In this document: piece after piece, positions 9,241 to 18,900 of the stretch
How positions within the stretch are numbered: the stretch's first letter is position 1
How the letters are laid out: every line of letters begins with the position of its first letter
Assembly (NCBI RefSeq): GCF_023168165.1
Contig: NZ_BQYJ01000002.1
Coordinates: 806,001 to 870,000, forward strand
Origin: Niallia sp. NCCP-28
Lineage (GTDB): Bacteria; Bacillota; Bacilli; Bacillales; Cytobacillaceae
Direction of reading: 5' to 3'
Length of the DNA: 64,000 bases
Position numbers and translations under genes: made by a program
The notes under the pieces: generated by a model
Databases searched by the model: none
What the model was told of the DNA's origin: nothing
The model's input: only the letters and a program-made list of their open reading frames with translations

Positions 9241-10958
9241 TGAGTTTCTTACAAGGAATCGCAGCATCCAGTGGAATTGCTATTGCAAAAGCATATCGCC
9301 TAGTAGAACCAAATCTTTCTTTTGAAAAAACAACAATTGATAATGCTGAAAATGAAATCAATCGTTTTCAAGAAGCATTAAGCAAATCAAAGGGTGAATT
9401 AGACGCTATCCGCGAAAAAGCAAACAAGGAGCTTGGTGCAGATAAAGCCGCTATTTTTGAAGCCCATTTATTAGTATTAAGTGATCCTGAATTAATTGCA
9501 CCTATCGAAGACAAAATCAAAACAGAATCTGTTAATGCAGAATTTGCGTTAAAAGAAACTACTGATATGTTTATTACTATGTTTGAATCAATGGATAATG
9601 AATATATGAGAGAACGCGCAGCAGATATTCGCGACGTTACAAAACGTGTGCTTTCCCACTTATTAGGCGTGCATTTAGCAAACCCAAGCATGATTTCGGA
9701 AGAAGTAGTGGTAGTGGCAGAAGATTTAACGCCATCTGATACCGCCCAATTAAATCGTCAATTTGTTAAAGGTTTTACAACAGATATTGGCGGAAGAACT
9801 TCACATTCAGCAATTATGGCTCGCTCATTAGAAATTCCTGCTGTTGTTGGAACAAAAAAAGCAACAGAAGAAATCCAAAATGGCGATTTGGTTATTGTTG
9901 ATGGATTAAAAGGTGAAATCCATATTAATCCAACTCCAGAAATAGTGGCAAGCTATGAAAAAACAGCTGCACAATATGAAGAGCAAAAAGCGGAATGGGC
10001 TAAACTTGTGAACGAAAAAACAGTTAGCGCTGATGGAGTTCATGTAGAATTAGCAGCAAATATTGGTACACCAAATGATTTAGAAGGTGTTATTAATAAT
10101 GGCGGGGAAGCGGTTGGATTATACCGTACAGAATTCTTATATATGGGAAGAGATCAACTTCCAACAGAAGATGAGCAGTTCGAATCTTATAAAGCTGTTC
10201 TTGAAGGCATGAAAGGGAAACCAGTAGTTGTTCGTACATTGGATATCGGTGGAGACAAAGAACTTCCATATTTAGATTTGCCAAAAGAAATGAACCCATT
10301 CCTTGGTTTCCGTGCAATTCGTTTATGTCTAGAGGAGCAGGATATTTTCCGTACTCAATTGAGAGCATTGCTTCGTGCAAGCTCATATGGTAACTTAAAA
10401 ATCATGTTCCCAATGATTGCGACATTAAATGAGTTCCGTGCTGCAAAAGCGCTTTTAGAAGAAGAAAAAGCAAACTTAACTGCAAGTGGAACAAAAGTGG
10501 CAGATAAGATTGAACTTGGAATTATGGTAGAGATTCCTTCAACAGCAGTTCTTGCAGATCAATTTGCAAAAGAAGTAGATTTCTTTAGTATTGGAACAAA
10601 TGATTTGATTCAATACACAATGGCTGCAGACCGTATGAATGAAAGAGTATCTTATTTATATCAACCATACAATCCATCTATTTTGCGTTTGGTTAAAATG
10701 GTTATTGATGCTGCACACAAAGAAGGAAAATGGGCTGGAATGTGTGGAGAAATGGCTGGAGATGAAACGGCAATTCCGTTGTTGTTAGGTTTAGGATTAG
10801 ATGAATTCTCTATGAGTGCTACATCTATCTTAAAAGCACGTGCTCAAATCCTGCACCTTTCCAAAACAGAAATGGAAGAATTGGCAGCAAAAGCATTACA
10901 GATGTCTACTACAGAAGAAGTAATGGAAGCTGTTAAAACTGCTGCAAAACTTTCATAA
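9240..10958 (+). CDS. ptsI: PTS Enzyme I (phosphoenolpyruvate-protein phosphotransferase)
   Basis: This 572-residue cytoplasmic enzyme moves phosphate from phosphoenolpyruvate to HPr. The N-terminal HPr-binding/phosphohistidine half contains H189 in [13 protein letters not shown]; the C-terminal TIM barrel binds PEP and holds [10 protein letters not shown], the IMFPMI segment and [14 protein letters not shown]. It overlaps ptsH by one base and ends the operon before a strong terminator. Length is as in B. subtilis (about 570). Confidence 0.98.
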   Translation: MSFLQGIAASSGIAIAKAYRLVEPNLSFEKTTIDNAENEINRFQEALSKSKGELDAIREKANKELGADKAAIFEAHLLVLSDPELIAPIEDKIKTESVNAEFALKETTDMFITMFESMDNEYMRERAADIRDVTKRVLSHLLGVHLANPSMISEEVVVVAEDLTPSDTAQLNRQFVKGFTTDIGGRTSHSAIMARSLEIPAVVGTKKATEEIQNGDLVIVDGLKGEIHINPTPEIVASYEKTAAQYEEQKAEWAKLVNEKTVSADGVHVELAANIGTPNDLEGVINNGGEAVGLYRTEFLYMGRDQLPTEDEQFESYKAVLEGMKGKPVVVRTLDIGGDKELPYLDLPKEMNPFLGFRAIRLCLEEQDIFRTQLRALLRASSYGNLKIMFPMIATLNEFRAAKALLEEEKANLTASGTKVADKIELGIMVEIPSTAVLADQFAKEVDFFSIGTNDLIQYTMAADRMNERVSYLYQPYNPSILRLVKMVIDAAHKEGKWAGMCGEMAGDETAIPLLLGLGLDEFSMSATSILKARAQILHLSKTEMEELAAKALQMSTTEEVMEAVKTAAKLS

Positions 10959-11071
10959 AAAAATAAAAATTAATGTTTACTTATAATAAAAAAGGGTAAA
11001 AATATTATAAGCACAGGCGCTTATCAATTTTTAAAGTTGCCTTAGGGCTATTCTCATTTTCCCCTTTTTGG

Positions 11072-11104
11072 CCGACTGATTTTAGATAATCAGTCGGTTT
11101 TTTT
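11072..11104 (+). terminator. ptsHI terminator
   Basis: CCGACTGATT (11072-11081) pairs with AATCAGTCGG (11088-11097), then seven T. Confidence 0.92.
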
Positions 11105-11145
11105 GCGGGAAATTATTATTTGTTAAAGGCTGTTTTTAAAAGGAA

Positions 11146-11300
11146 AAGCGTGGGAAACAGATCTCAGGAGCCTGTGTATACACGCAAAATTCTATGGGAA
11201 TGGGTAAAAGATGAGGCCCTACAGAAGGAGTCCAATAGGGAAGAGGAGGCTTGATGCTCGCTTAAAATGTATGTATGCTGACTGCTGCATGCAAAGGCCA
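11146..11300. repeat. Dispersed repeat, family 2 (copy 1, decayed)
   Basis: Contains CTATGGGAATGGGTAAAAGA, AGAGGAGGCTTGATGCTCGC and a GTATGCTGACTGCTGCATG tail. The 22.78-22.93 kb copy has matching blocks in the same order (CTCCTGTGGGAATGCG, GCGAGGTGTATGCAGGCTGC). It is an intergenic repeat of the kind common in bacilli, with no coding capacity. Confidence 0.6.
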
Positions 11301-11432
11301 TAATCTATACAGAAACAACCTTATTAAAATATATTAGTTTATGGAATGTTCATATTCATAGAAGGCAATTCATGCTATCATTAATTAGAATACATAAAAA
11401 GAAACAATTACTATTAGGGAGTGTGAAATGAT

Positions 11433-12329
11433 ATGGTGTCACAAGAAAATAGTATAATTGGTTTTGTCGGTACAGGGGTTATGGGCAACAGTATGGCAAA
11501 AAATTTGCTTGCAAAAGGGTATGGTGTGTTTGTTTACAATAGAACAAAAATGAAAGCAGAAGAATTGCTTTCTTTAGGTGCAAAATGGGCTGATACGCCA
11601 AAAGAAGTGGCTGAAAAAGCAAATATTATTATTACAATTGTTGGGTATCCATCTGATGTAGAAGAAGTTTATCTTGGAGAAAACGGCATTCTATCTCATG
11701 CAAAAGAAGGAAGCTACACGATTGATATGACAACTTCTACACCCAGTTTAGCAAAAAAACTCTTTGAAGAAGGAAAAAAACATGGTATTTATGTAGTAGA
11801 TGCACCTGTTTCTGGTGGAGATATTGGAGCTAGAGAAGGAAAGTTATCCATCATGGTCGGTGGGGAATCAGCTGCTTTTCAAGCGTTAGCGCCAGTTTTT
11901 GAAGTACTAGGCACAAATATTGTGTATCAAGGAGAAGCAGGTGCGGGGCAACATACAAAAATGTGTAATCAAATAGCAATTGCCTCTAATATGGTTGGGG
12001 TTTGTGAAGCAATTGTTTATGCTGAGAAGGCAGGATTAGATCCAGATACTGTGCTAAAAAGCATTTCTACAGGTGCTGCGGGAAGTTTCTCTTTGAGCAA
12101 TCTTGCTCCTCGAATGATTAAAGGGGACTTTGAACCGGGATTTTATATTAAGCATTTTATAAAAGATATGCGCATTGCTCTTGAAGAAGCAAAATTAATG
12201 GGAATGGATGCTCCTGGTTTACAGCTTGCAGAGAATTTATACAGCAGACTATCGCGACTTGGAGAAGATGAAAGCGGCACACAAGCACTTTATAAATATT
12301 ATCAACAATATAGCAGTTCCGCTATATAG
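11433..12329 (+). CDS. ykwC: NAD(P)-dependent beta-hydroxyacid dehydrogenase YkwC
   Basis: This 298-residue enzyme of the 3-hydroxyisobutyrate dehydrogenase family would oxidise or reduce a beta-hydroxyacid; the true substrate is unknown. An N-terminal Rossmann fold has IIGFVGTGVMGNSMAKNLL (~residues 8-26), then the substrate signature VDAPVSGGDIGAREGKLSIM (~118-137) and the catalytic lysine region in GAGQHTKMCNQ (K at ~174). The all-alpha C-terminal domain is complete. AGGGAGTG lies 11 bp upstream of ATG. Single gene with its own terminator. Confidence 0.92.
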   Translation: MVSQENSIIGFVGTGVMGNSMAKNLLAKGYGVFVYNRTKMKAEELLSLGAKWADTPKEVAEKANIIITIVGYPSDVEEVYLGENGILSHAKEGSYTIDMTTSTPSLAKKLFEEGKKHGIYVVDAPVSGGDIGAREGKLSIMVGGESAAFQALAPVFEVLGTNIVYQGEAGAGQHTKMCNQIAIASNMVGVCEAIVYAEKAGLDPDTVLKSISTGAAGSFSLSNLAPRMIKGDFEPGFYIKHFIKDMRIALEEAKLMGMDAPGLQLAENLYSRLSRLGEDESGTQALYKYYQQYSSSAI

Positions 12330-12341
12330 GCTAGGCTGAAT

Positions 12342-12384
12342 TAAAAAGGAGAAGCAGTGAGATTTGTCTACTGCTTCTCCTTTT
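12342..12384. terminator. ykwC terminator
   Basis: AAAAAGGAGAAGCAGT pairs with ACTGCTTCTCCTTTTT around an 11-base loop. It is symmetric enough to work from both sides. Confidence 0.9.
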
Positions 12385-12519
12385 TGGTATGGGACTAACA
12401 GGAAAAGTTGTTTGTGACATAAAAATTTCGGTTTTTGCCGGTCAAAAGCTCTATCAGTACAAATAATCAATCTGTGGAAGAAAAATAACTTAATTAATAG
12501 AAGTAAAATGGGCAGAAAT

Positions 12520-12696
12520 TCAGTAGCCGTAATCCCAATCAATTTCATTTTCACAAAAATAGGAAAACTTTGTAGCATGCAAAAAAATCGTTTGCTTACT
12601 TTTTGCAGTCTGCAATAATTGGAAGTCTGTTATATCGATATTTTCTAAAAATGTAACAGATGAATCTTCATGAAAAAGAATAGCTGTGCCTGTCAT
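12520..12696 (-). CDS. Small hypothetical protein
   Basis: This 58-residue acidic protein begins MTGTAILFHEDSSVTFLENI and ends NEIDWDYGY. I place the start at 12696, where GAGAGGGG precedes ATG by 7 bp; the longer frame to 12765 lacks a ribosome site. It has no membrane segment, signal peptide or recognisable motif. It is convergent with ykwC and stands alone. I do not recognise the family. Confidence 0.6.
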   Translation of the reverse strand: MTGTAILFHEDSSVTFLENIDITDFQLLQTAKSKQTIFLHATKFSYFCENEIDWDYGY

Positions 12697-13033
12697 TGAT
12701 TTTCCCCTCTCTTTATCTAATATGGTATAGAATACTATCTCCCCAGTTAATGGGAGGGAAATCACTTGCTGATTAGAAATATTTCTTTATATATGTATCG
12801 TATTCTGCTTGCGCAAAAACGTCTAGATGATTGTTATATATTTCACAAAATAGTAATTAATTTTAAAAAAATAATTGAAAATTTGCATGTTTTGGAAAGA
12901 ACAGAAATTTAGCAAAGGCTAATATGCTGAATGAAGAGAAAAAAGCTTCTTTTGCAAGTTTACATGAAAAGAAAAGGAATGGAATAATATAAATGGAGTG
13001 AAAATATTAAGAAACACAGAAGGAGAAATGATG
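12697..13033. other. Noncoding spacer before the MFS gene
   Basis: AT-rich, 337 bp, holding the upstream regions of two divergent genes. No clear promoter pair, repeat or hairpin was identified. Confidence 0.4.
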
Positions 13034-14332
13034 ATGGAAGAGCAGTTGAATAAAAGGAACAATAAAAAAGGATTAGCTCTATATTTTTCTTTGCCTGTAT
13101 TATCTTGGGCCCTATATGATGCAGCGAATACAATTTTTTCCTCTAATATTAACACTATTTTTTTCCCCCTTTATTTACAGGAGGCGATTGGTTCAAATGA
13201 AGTGCAAACTCAACTGGCAAGTACATTTATTTCTTATGCCAATGCAATAGCTAGCTTCCTATTAGTTATATTTTCTCCCTTATTTGGTGTAATGATGGAT
13301 CGTACTGGCAAGAAGAAGAAATATATTATTGTATTTACGCTGCTTGCGGTGTTTTGTACTGCTGGGATGGGAGTGATAGCAAAAAGCAATAATTTTTCTA
13401 CAACGATTTTATCGATGCCCTTGTCTTTATTATTAGTTATTATTTTATTTGTGTTGGCCAAGTTTTTTTATCATTCCAGTTTAGTATTTTACGATAATAG
13501 CATTTCTGACTTAGGAACAAAAGAACAGATTCCGGTTATCTCAGGATTTGGTGTTGCAGTAGGGTACTTAGGAACCTTAATTGGATTAGTTGTCTATTTA
13601 TTTGTGGAAGACAGCAAATTCTATCAAGCATTTCTTCCTACTGCGTTTTTATTTTTCCTTTTTTCCTTGCCTTTGTTTTTCTTTATGAAAGAAGCTCCAG
13701 CAGAAAAGCAAACATCATTTTCTTTTTTTTCCGGCTATAAAGATATTTATGAAACATTTAAACAAATCAAAACATATAGGAAGATTTTTCTTTTTATGAT
13801 AGCTTACTTTTTTTTGAATGATGCAATTGCAACAACAGTCGCCATGATGGCAGTGTATGCAAAAGCAGTTATTGGATTTAGTACAGCCAAATTTATTTTC
13901 CTGTATTTAGTTTCTACTATTTCAAGCATTATTGGGTCCTTTATATTTGGCTATATTGCAAAATATAAAGGATCTTACTTATCTGTCAAATATGTTGGTA
14001 TGCTGCTAATAGTTGCATTAGTTATGGCCACCTTTGCCTTTAGCGAGTATTTGTTTTGGATTGCAGGAAGTTTGTTTGGGATAGCCTTAGGGAGTATGTG
14101 GGTTACTACCAGATCTTATATTGTGGAAATAACGCCAGAGGAAAAAAGAGGACAGTTTTTTGGCTTATTTGCTTTTTCGGGAAAAGTTTCTTCAGTAATG
14201 GGACCTTTTTTATATGGCACCATCACACTTCTTTTTGCAGACTTAGGGGCACTTGCTAGCAGAATAGCTTTAGGCTCGCTTATTTTATTAACTGTTATCG
14301 GTCTATACGTACATTCCCTAATTAAGGAATAG
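13034..14332 (+). CDS. MFS transporter, UMF1/Atg22-like (YxiO type)
   Basis: This 432-residue inner-membrane protein has about twelve hydrophobic segments. The N-terminal PVLSWALYDAANTIFSSNI is typical of the Atg22-like UMF1 group, which includes B. subtilis YxiO, and MMDRTGKKKKY is the MFS loop 2-3 motif. The C-terminal half has TTRSYIVEITPEEKRGQFFG. The start is chosen among three consecutive ATG codons (13028, 13031, 13034); AGGAG at 13021 gives best spacing to the third. Substrate is unknown. Not part of an obvious operon. Confidence 0.85.
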   Translation: MEEQLNKRNNKKGLALYFSLPVLSWALYDAANTIFSSNINTIFFPLYLQEAIGSNEVQTQLASTFISYANAIASFLLVIFSPLFGVMMDRTGKKKKYIIVFTLLAVFCTAGMGVIAKSNNFSTTILSMPLSLLLVIILFVLAKFFYHSSLVFYDNSISDLGTKEQIPVISGFGVAVGYLGTLIGLVVYLFVEDSKFYQAFLPTAFLFFLFSLPLFFFMKEAPAEKQTSFSFFSGYKDIYETFKQIKTYRKIFLFMIAYFFLNDAIATTVAMMAVYAKAVIGFSTAKFIFLYLVSTISSIIGSFIFGYIAKYKGSYLSVKYVGMLLIVALVMATFAFSEYLFWIAGSLFGIALGSMWVTTRSYIVEITPEEKRGQFFGLFAFSGKVSSVMGPFLYGTITLLFADLGALASRIALGSLILLTVIGLYVHSLIKE

Positions 14333-14342
14333 GGGGAATTGA

Positions 14343-14408
14343 ATGAATATTCTCGTAATTTCAGCGGAGTTTTACAAAGAAAGACAGATTTCTGCTTCAG
14401 AAACATAG
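14343..14408 (+). other. Very short ORF after the MFS gene, doubtful
   Basis: ATG with GGGGGA upstream opens a 21-codon frame (MNILVISAEFYKERQISASE...). It looks like the first residues of a larger Rossmann-type protein, so it is either a remnant or chance. Confidence 0.2.
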
Positions 14409-14513
14409 AAACTAGTCGATAAAAAGAGTATATATTTCTATTTCGCAACATTTATTGCATCAGCAAGAGAAGAATATTATTAATCAAGAAAAAATGATTT
14501 AAATAATATCTAT

Positions 14514-14576
14514 AAAGTGAAACTTTAATCAGCGGAGGTTATTTTACCCCTCTCCCAATCTTTTAGGAGGGGGCAT
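14514..14576. repeat. Dispersed palindromic repeat, family 1 (copy 1, end fragment)
   Basis: Begins TAAAGTGAAACTTTAATCAG, the terminal motif shared with copies at 26.95, 44.97 and 57.74 kb, and continues into a CCCCTC/GAGGGG hairpin just upstream of cheV. Confidence 0.6.
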
Positions 14577-14625
14577 ACTTTCTGTGGATGGGGACAAAGT
14601 TTCTAAAAAGGAGCAGGAGAATGAA

Positions 14626-15528
14626 ATGAAAAACGAAAGAGGAATTTTATTAGAGAGTGGTACAAACGAGCTGGAAATCGTAGAATTTTCAGTTGGCAAC
14701 AATAAATTTGGTATCAATGTTATCAAAGTAAAAGAAATTATTAACCCAGTTTCCGTTATTCCAATTCCTCACTCACATCCATATGTGGAAGGAATTATGG
14801 AGTTAAGGGGAGAAGTGCTGCCTGTTGTCAATTTGGCCAGTGTATTAGGTTATCCGCCTTCAAACAACTCTGAAAAGGATAAGTTTATTGTTTCTGAGTT
14901 TAATAAGATGAAAGTTATCTTTCATGTTCATCATGTGAATCAAATTCATCGTATTTCCTGGGAGAATATTGAAAAGCCTACAGGGATGTATCAAGGGGCA
15001 GATAGCCAAATCATTGGTGTCATTAAATTTGCTGGAGAAATGATCTTATTATTAGATTTTGAAAAAATATTGGTTGATATTAATCCAGATTCAGGCATCA
15101 ATGTACAACAAGTAAAAAAACTAGGGAAAAGGGAACGGAGCAATAAACGATTGGTAGTTGTCGAGGATTCGCCGCTGCTTAGAAAATTGTTGGAAGATAC
15201 ATTAATAGAAGCAGGCTTTTACAACATAGAATTTTTTGAAAATGGTTTGGAGGCACTGAACTATTTGGAGAAGGAAAGCAGAGATAAAGATATCCAGGAT
15301 GCTGCACAATTAATTATTACAGATATTGAAATGCCGCAAATGGACGGACATCACCTAACAAAACGAATAAAGGATAATCCGCAATTAGCGCATCTGCCAA
15401 TTATTATTTTTTCTTCTTTAATTACAGAAGATTTGAGACATAAAGGGCAGCAAGTTGGAGCGAATGGGCAAGTGAGCAAACCAGATATCGCTGAATTAAT
15501 TTTGCTAGTGGATAAATATGTATTATAA
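14626..15528 (+). CDS. cheV: Chemotaxis coupling protein CheV
   Basis: This 300-residue cytoplasmic adaptor has two parts. A CheW-like domain (~residues 10-150; LESGTNELEIVEFSVG, PHSHPYVEGIMELRGEVLPV) couples receptors to CheA. A response-regulator receiver domain (~172-300) has RLVVVEDS and the phospho-acceptor D233 in IITDIEMPQMDG. Phosphorylation by CheA adapts receptor signalling. I chose ATG 14626 with AGGAG six bases upstream; the longer frame starts inside a repeat. The B. subtilis gene is a single transcription unit, often sigma-D dependent; no sigma-D box was evident. Confidence 0.93.
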   Translation: MKNERGILLESGTNELEIVEFSVGNNKFGINVIKVKEIINPVSVIPIPHSHPYVEGIMELRGEVLPVVNLASVLGYPPSNNSEKDKFIVSEFNKMKVIFHVHHVNQIHRISWENIEKPTGMYQGADSQIIGVIKFAGEMILLLDFEKILVDINPDSGINVQQVKKLGKRERSNKRLVVVEDSPLLRKLLEDTLIEAGFYNIEFFENGLEALNYLEKESRDKDIQDAAQLIITDIEMPQMDGHHLTKRIKDNPQLAHLPIIIFSSLITEDLRHKGQQVGANGQVSKPDIAELILLVDKYVL

Positions 15529-15652
15529 ATGTTTGCTTTGCTGTAAAAATTTGCTGGGATTGACATAAAAATATTCGTTTTCACAATGGAAAGAAGTATC
15601 ATTTTATATAAATAGTATTTGCTAATATAGCAACTAGAAATACGGTGAAAGT

Positions 15653-16117
15653 TTAATAGCTCTCACCGAGTTTTTTAAATACAGGTTTTTCGTATTTTTT
15701 CTTTTTTGCATTGTTGTCTGGAGATGCTTCTTTTAATCCTGTGTAATAAATGAGAAGTTTTTTTGCTTGATTTAAGGAAAGAGTTGCTTTGGGATTTCGG
15801 ACGTCAGTGCGTAAGGAACCTAAATGAGGCAAGTCACGGAAATCTTGTTTTGTGGGAGGTAAATGAAACATATACTTTCCGCATTCGACTAAAATGTCTG
15901 ATTGTTGCTGGCTATTTTTTGGGTTGCCGGAGAAGTGGAGACCAACTTTTTTTGCTTTCCCTTCTTTTAATAACTTTTCCAAGCTAGTTTGTTTTAATTT
16001 ATAAAGAAATTTTGGATCGGTAGCTGTTTTTGCGTGACGATTTACAATAAAAATTGCCTGTGTAAGATTATCAATTGTTGGCTGTAAATTTGTTTTGTAT
16101 GGCTGGTGTCTATTCAT
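15653..16117 (-). CDS. ykyB: YkyB family protein
   Basis: This 154-residue basic protein has LQPTIDNLTQAIFIVNRHAK near its N-terminus, GLHFSGNPKNSQQQSDILVE centrally and the C-terminal KPVFKKLGESY, all characteristic of YkyB. Function is unknown. The start at 16117 is preceded by AAAGGAG at 11 bp; the longer frame to 16156 has none. It follows cheV on the opposite strand, as in the B. subtilis region. Confidence 0.9.
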   Translation of the reverse strand: MNRHQPYKTNLQPTIDNLTQAIFIVNRHAKTATDPKFLYKLKQTSLEKLLKEGKAKKVGLHFSGNPKNSQQQSDILVECGKYMFHLPPTKQDFRDLPHLGSLRTDVRNPKATLSLNQAKKLLIYYTGLKEASPDNNAKKKKYEKPVFKKLGESY

Positions 16118-16254
16118 TTCTTTGATAACTCCTTTCAGAATAGGTATAGAATACAAGCTATTATACTATTTTTATAAAAGAAAAGAAATGCCTTAAAAAG
16201 TATGTTTCTAAATATTAGGGGTCATTAAAGACTGATGTTGATGATTGGTCCATT

Positions 16255-16376
16255 CTTGAGCAATAATCATGCATTAACAGGCTTTTGATTCTCATTTAAG
16301 AGATGATAAGAGCTTAGGTGGGAGAAGATACCTGTAAAATCCTGTTTGTTTTAACTAACAATCAGGGGAGGATCGA
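16255..16376. repeat. Dispersed palindromic repeat, family 1 (copy 2)
   Basis: Shares ATTAAC-GGGCTTTT-like, CTTAGGTGG, CCTGTAAAATCCTG and TAACTAACAATCAGGGGA blocks, in the same order, with the 44.81-44.97 kb copy. A 60-codon ORF inside it is an accident of the repeat. Confidence 0.75.
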
Positions 16377-16620
16377 GAAAATGCTACTAGCTGTTCGTTT
16401 CCCTTTAATAGAAACTGAATCAGCTCTCCTGTTTTATCGTTTAAAAATCATTCTAATGAATAAAATAGCTGCTTGGTGGAATTGTTCCTCTTTTGTTTGA
16501 TCTAACTAGAAGAATATACATATATTTTAACATCTTGTGGAAAATATGCCTAATTAACTGGAAAAGTCGGTACTGTCAGCTAATAATAGAATTTTGCACA
16601 GACTATAAGGGTGAGTTTAA

Positions 16621-18756
16621 ATGAAAGAAAATAATAACCTAATAGAGTATTTGAATAAAAAAGACGCCATGTCATTTAAATTAGAGCGTATTGTGTTTGA
16701 AATTATGTTTAAACATATAAAAGATAGAATTTTTGTAATGAAGGCAGAAGCTGGTCCTATTTTTCGCTATATTTTTGTAAATGAAGAAGCGTATAAATGT
16801 ACAAACATTCCTCTAAACTATATTGGTAAAACAATGAAAGAAGTATTGGGAAAAGAGGTATATAAGAGGCTTCAGAAAGAATATATTAAAGTGCTGCATC
16901 AAAAAAAAGAGCATGTTTTTATAGAGGAGTTGACAAGGAACGGAAGCTGCTACTACGGAGAATGTGTTTTAACGCCTATATCTGATGAGAATGGCGAAGT
17001 GAGGTTTATTGTTGGAATCACAAGAGATATTACTCAGTTAATCATAGAGCAAAAGAAACTAATAGAAAGGGAACAGCATTATCGTTCTATTGTTGAGAAC
17101 AATTTGGATGCAATATTTGCAGTGGATTTAGATGGCAGCATCCATGATATCAATCCAGCAGGAGAAAAAATACTAGGATGCACATATGGTCAAATGAAAG
17201 GGAAAAAGATAGTTCATTTGATTACAGGAAAAAATGCTCCCTTATTTGAAAAGCTATTTGTCATATGCCAAACAACAAAAACTTCTCAATCGTTAAATTG
17301 TTTAGTAAGTCAAAAAAGCAGCTTTTTGCCAGTTCATATTAGAATGATTCCAAGTGTTGTCCATCAAGAAATGCGGGGAATTTATATTATTATGAAAGAT
17401 ATGTCGGAAAAAACAAAATCAGCTGAAAAAATTCGTTTTTTAGCGTTTCATGATCAATTGACAGGTCTTTATAATAGAAGAGCGCTTTTGGAAGAATTGC
17501 AGGTGGAAATTAATAAGGCACAGGAAGCCGGAACACAATTTGCCCTGCTTACAATTGATTTAGACCGTTTTAAATATATAAATGACAATTTTGGACATAT
17601 TGTTGGAGATCAAATTTTAATAAAAGTTGCAGACCGTTTGTTGGAATTTGCTGATTATCGATTAAGTGTATTCCGCCAAGGTGGCGATGAATTTAATATT
17701 TTGCTTATTGAGACATCGAAGGAAGAGACGAGCCTTCTTGCGGAAAGCATTTTGTCTCGGTTTACAGAATCTTTTTGTTTGCATGCACAAGAATATTATA
17801 TCACTCCAAGCATTGGAATCAGCATGTTTCCTATAGATGGAGCTGGTGAAGAAGCGTTAATTAAAAATGCAGATGAAGCACTTTTTCGAGTGAAGGAGCG
17901 GGGGAAAGCCCATTATCAATTTTATCGCTCTGAAATGAATAGGAAAGAGAAAAATGTAGTATCCCTCGAAACGAATTTAAGAAAAGCTATTCAACGACAT
18001 GAGCTAACATTATATTATCAGCCGCAAGTTAATCTGAAAAATAAGAAGTGTGATAGTTTTGAAGCGCTTTTAAGGTGGAACAGCCCAACACTAGGTTTAA
18101 TATCTCCTGCTGATTTTATTCCATTAGCAGAGGAGACTGGCTTAATCATTCCTATTGGAAGCTGGGTAATTGAGACAGCTTGCAAACAAATAAAAAATTG
18201 GAGCAAACAGTTTAGAAAAGATATTCGTATTGCCGTAAATATTTCTCCCAAACAGTTTCAGCAGTCCAATTTTATTGATATGGTCAAAAGTTCAATTGAA
18301 AAATATTCGATTCAGCCATCTTCCTTAGAAATTGAAATAACAGAAGGAGCAATGCAAAATACGCTGGAAGCCATCCCTGTTCTTAAAGGATTAAAAGATC
18401 TTGGTGTAGTCATTTCTGTAGATGATTTTGGAACAGGGTATTCCTCCCTAAGCTATATAAAACAATTTCCAATTGATGTGTTGAAAATAGATCAATCTTT
18501 TGTTAAAGATGTTTTGGAAAACGATAAAGATGCTGCTATTACTACAACAATCATTCATTTAGGTCAAAATTTAGGAATGGAAGTAATTGCAGAGGGGGTT
18601 GAAAGGAGAGAACAGGCAGATTTTTTATTAGCAGCCAATTGTCATAAAGCACAAGGTTTTTATTTTTCCAAACCTTTGCCTAGCGAGGAAATAAATCAAC
18701 TATTTCAGCATCAAAGTTTTCGAAACAACATAATTATAGAAAAGAAAGGGGATTAA
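16621..18756 (+). CDS. PAS-PAS-GGDEF-EAL cyclic-di-GMP turnover protein
   Basis: This 711-residue soluble protein holds two PAS sensor domains (~17-145 and ~150-275), a GGDEF diguanylate cyclase domain with an intact GGDEF at 354-358, and an EAL phosphodiesterase domain with E481 in FEALLRW. The EAL catalytic set NISPKQF, ITEG, DDFGTGYSSL and AEGVE is complete. The inhibitory RxxD I-site before GGDEF is absent. It could therefore make or degrade c-di-GMP depending on PAS signals. No membrane segments. AAGGGTGAG precedes ATG. It is followed by the C39 gene and ykuI, so c-di-GMP genes cluster here. Confidence 0.92.
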   Translation: MKENNNLIEYLNKKDAMSFKLERIVFEIMFKHIKDRIFVMKAEAGPIFRYIFVNEEAYKCTNIPLNYIGKTMKEVLGKEVYKRLQKEYIKVLHQKKEHVFIEELTRNGSCYYGECVLTPISDENGEVRFIVGITRDITQLIIEQKKLIEREQHYRSIVENNLDAIFAVDLDGSIHDINPAGEKILGCTYGQMKGKKIVHLITGKNAPLFEKLFVICQTTKTSQSLNCLVSQKSSFLPVHIRMIPSVVHQEMRGIYIIMKDMSEKTKSAEKIRFLAFHDQLTGLYNRRALLEELQVEINKAQEAGTQFALLTIDLDRFKYINDNFGHIVGDQILIKVADRLLEFADYRLSVFRQGGDEFNILLIETSKEETSLLAESILSRFTESFCLHAQEYYITPSIGISMFPIDGAGEEALIKNADEALFRVKERGKAHYQFYRSEMNRKEKNVVSLETNLRKAIQRHELTLYYQPQVNLKNKKCDSFEALLRWNSPTLGLISPADFIPLAEETGLIIPIGSWVIETACKQIKNWSKQFRKDIRIAVNISPKQFQQSNFIDMVKSSIEKYSIQPSSLEIEITEGAMQNTLEAIPVLKGLKDLGVVISVDDFGTGYSSLSYIKQFPIDVLKIDQSFVKDVLENDKDAAITTTIIHLGQNLGMEVIAEGVERREQADFLLAANCHKAQGFYFSKPLPSEEINQLFQHQSFRNNIIIEKKGD

Positions 18757-18838
18757 GCTTAAGGATACATTTATAAGGAAAGTAATGATAAATACAGCTA
18801 AAAACGTTTATTCAGCAGGAGCATGTTCAGAGATTTAG

Positions 18839-18885
18839 GAGGTTAGACCTTATCTTCTTCCACAAGCAGGATAAGGTCTAACCTG
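18839..18885. terminator. Hairpin between the convergent GGDEF-EAL and C39 genes
   Basis: AGGTTAGACCTTATC (18840-18854) pairs with GATAAGGTCTAACCT (18870-18884). There is no T-run on either side, so its termination strength is uncertain. Confidence 0.6.
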
Positions 18886-18900
18886 AATAGCTGACATTTG

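Noticed and set aside
16318-16500. 60-codon plus-strand ORF
   Set aside because: It lies inside a family 1 repeat and has no family resemblance.
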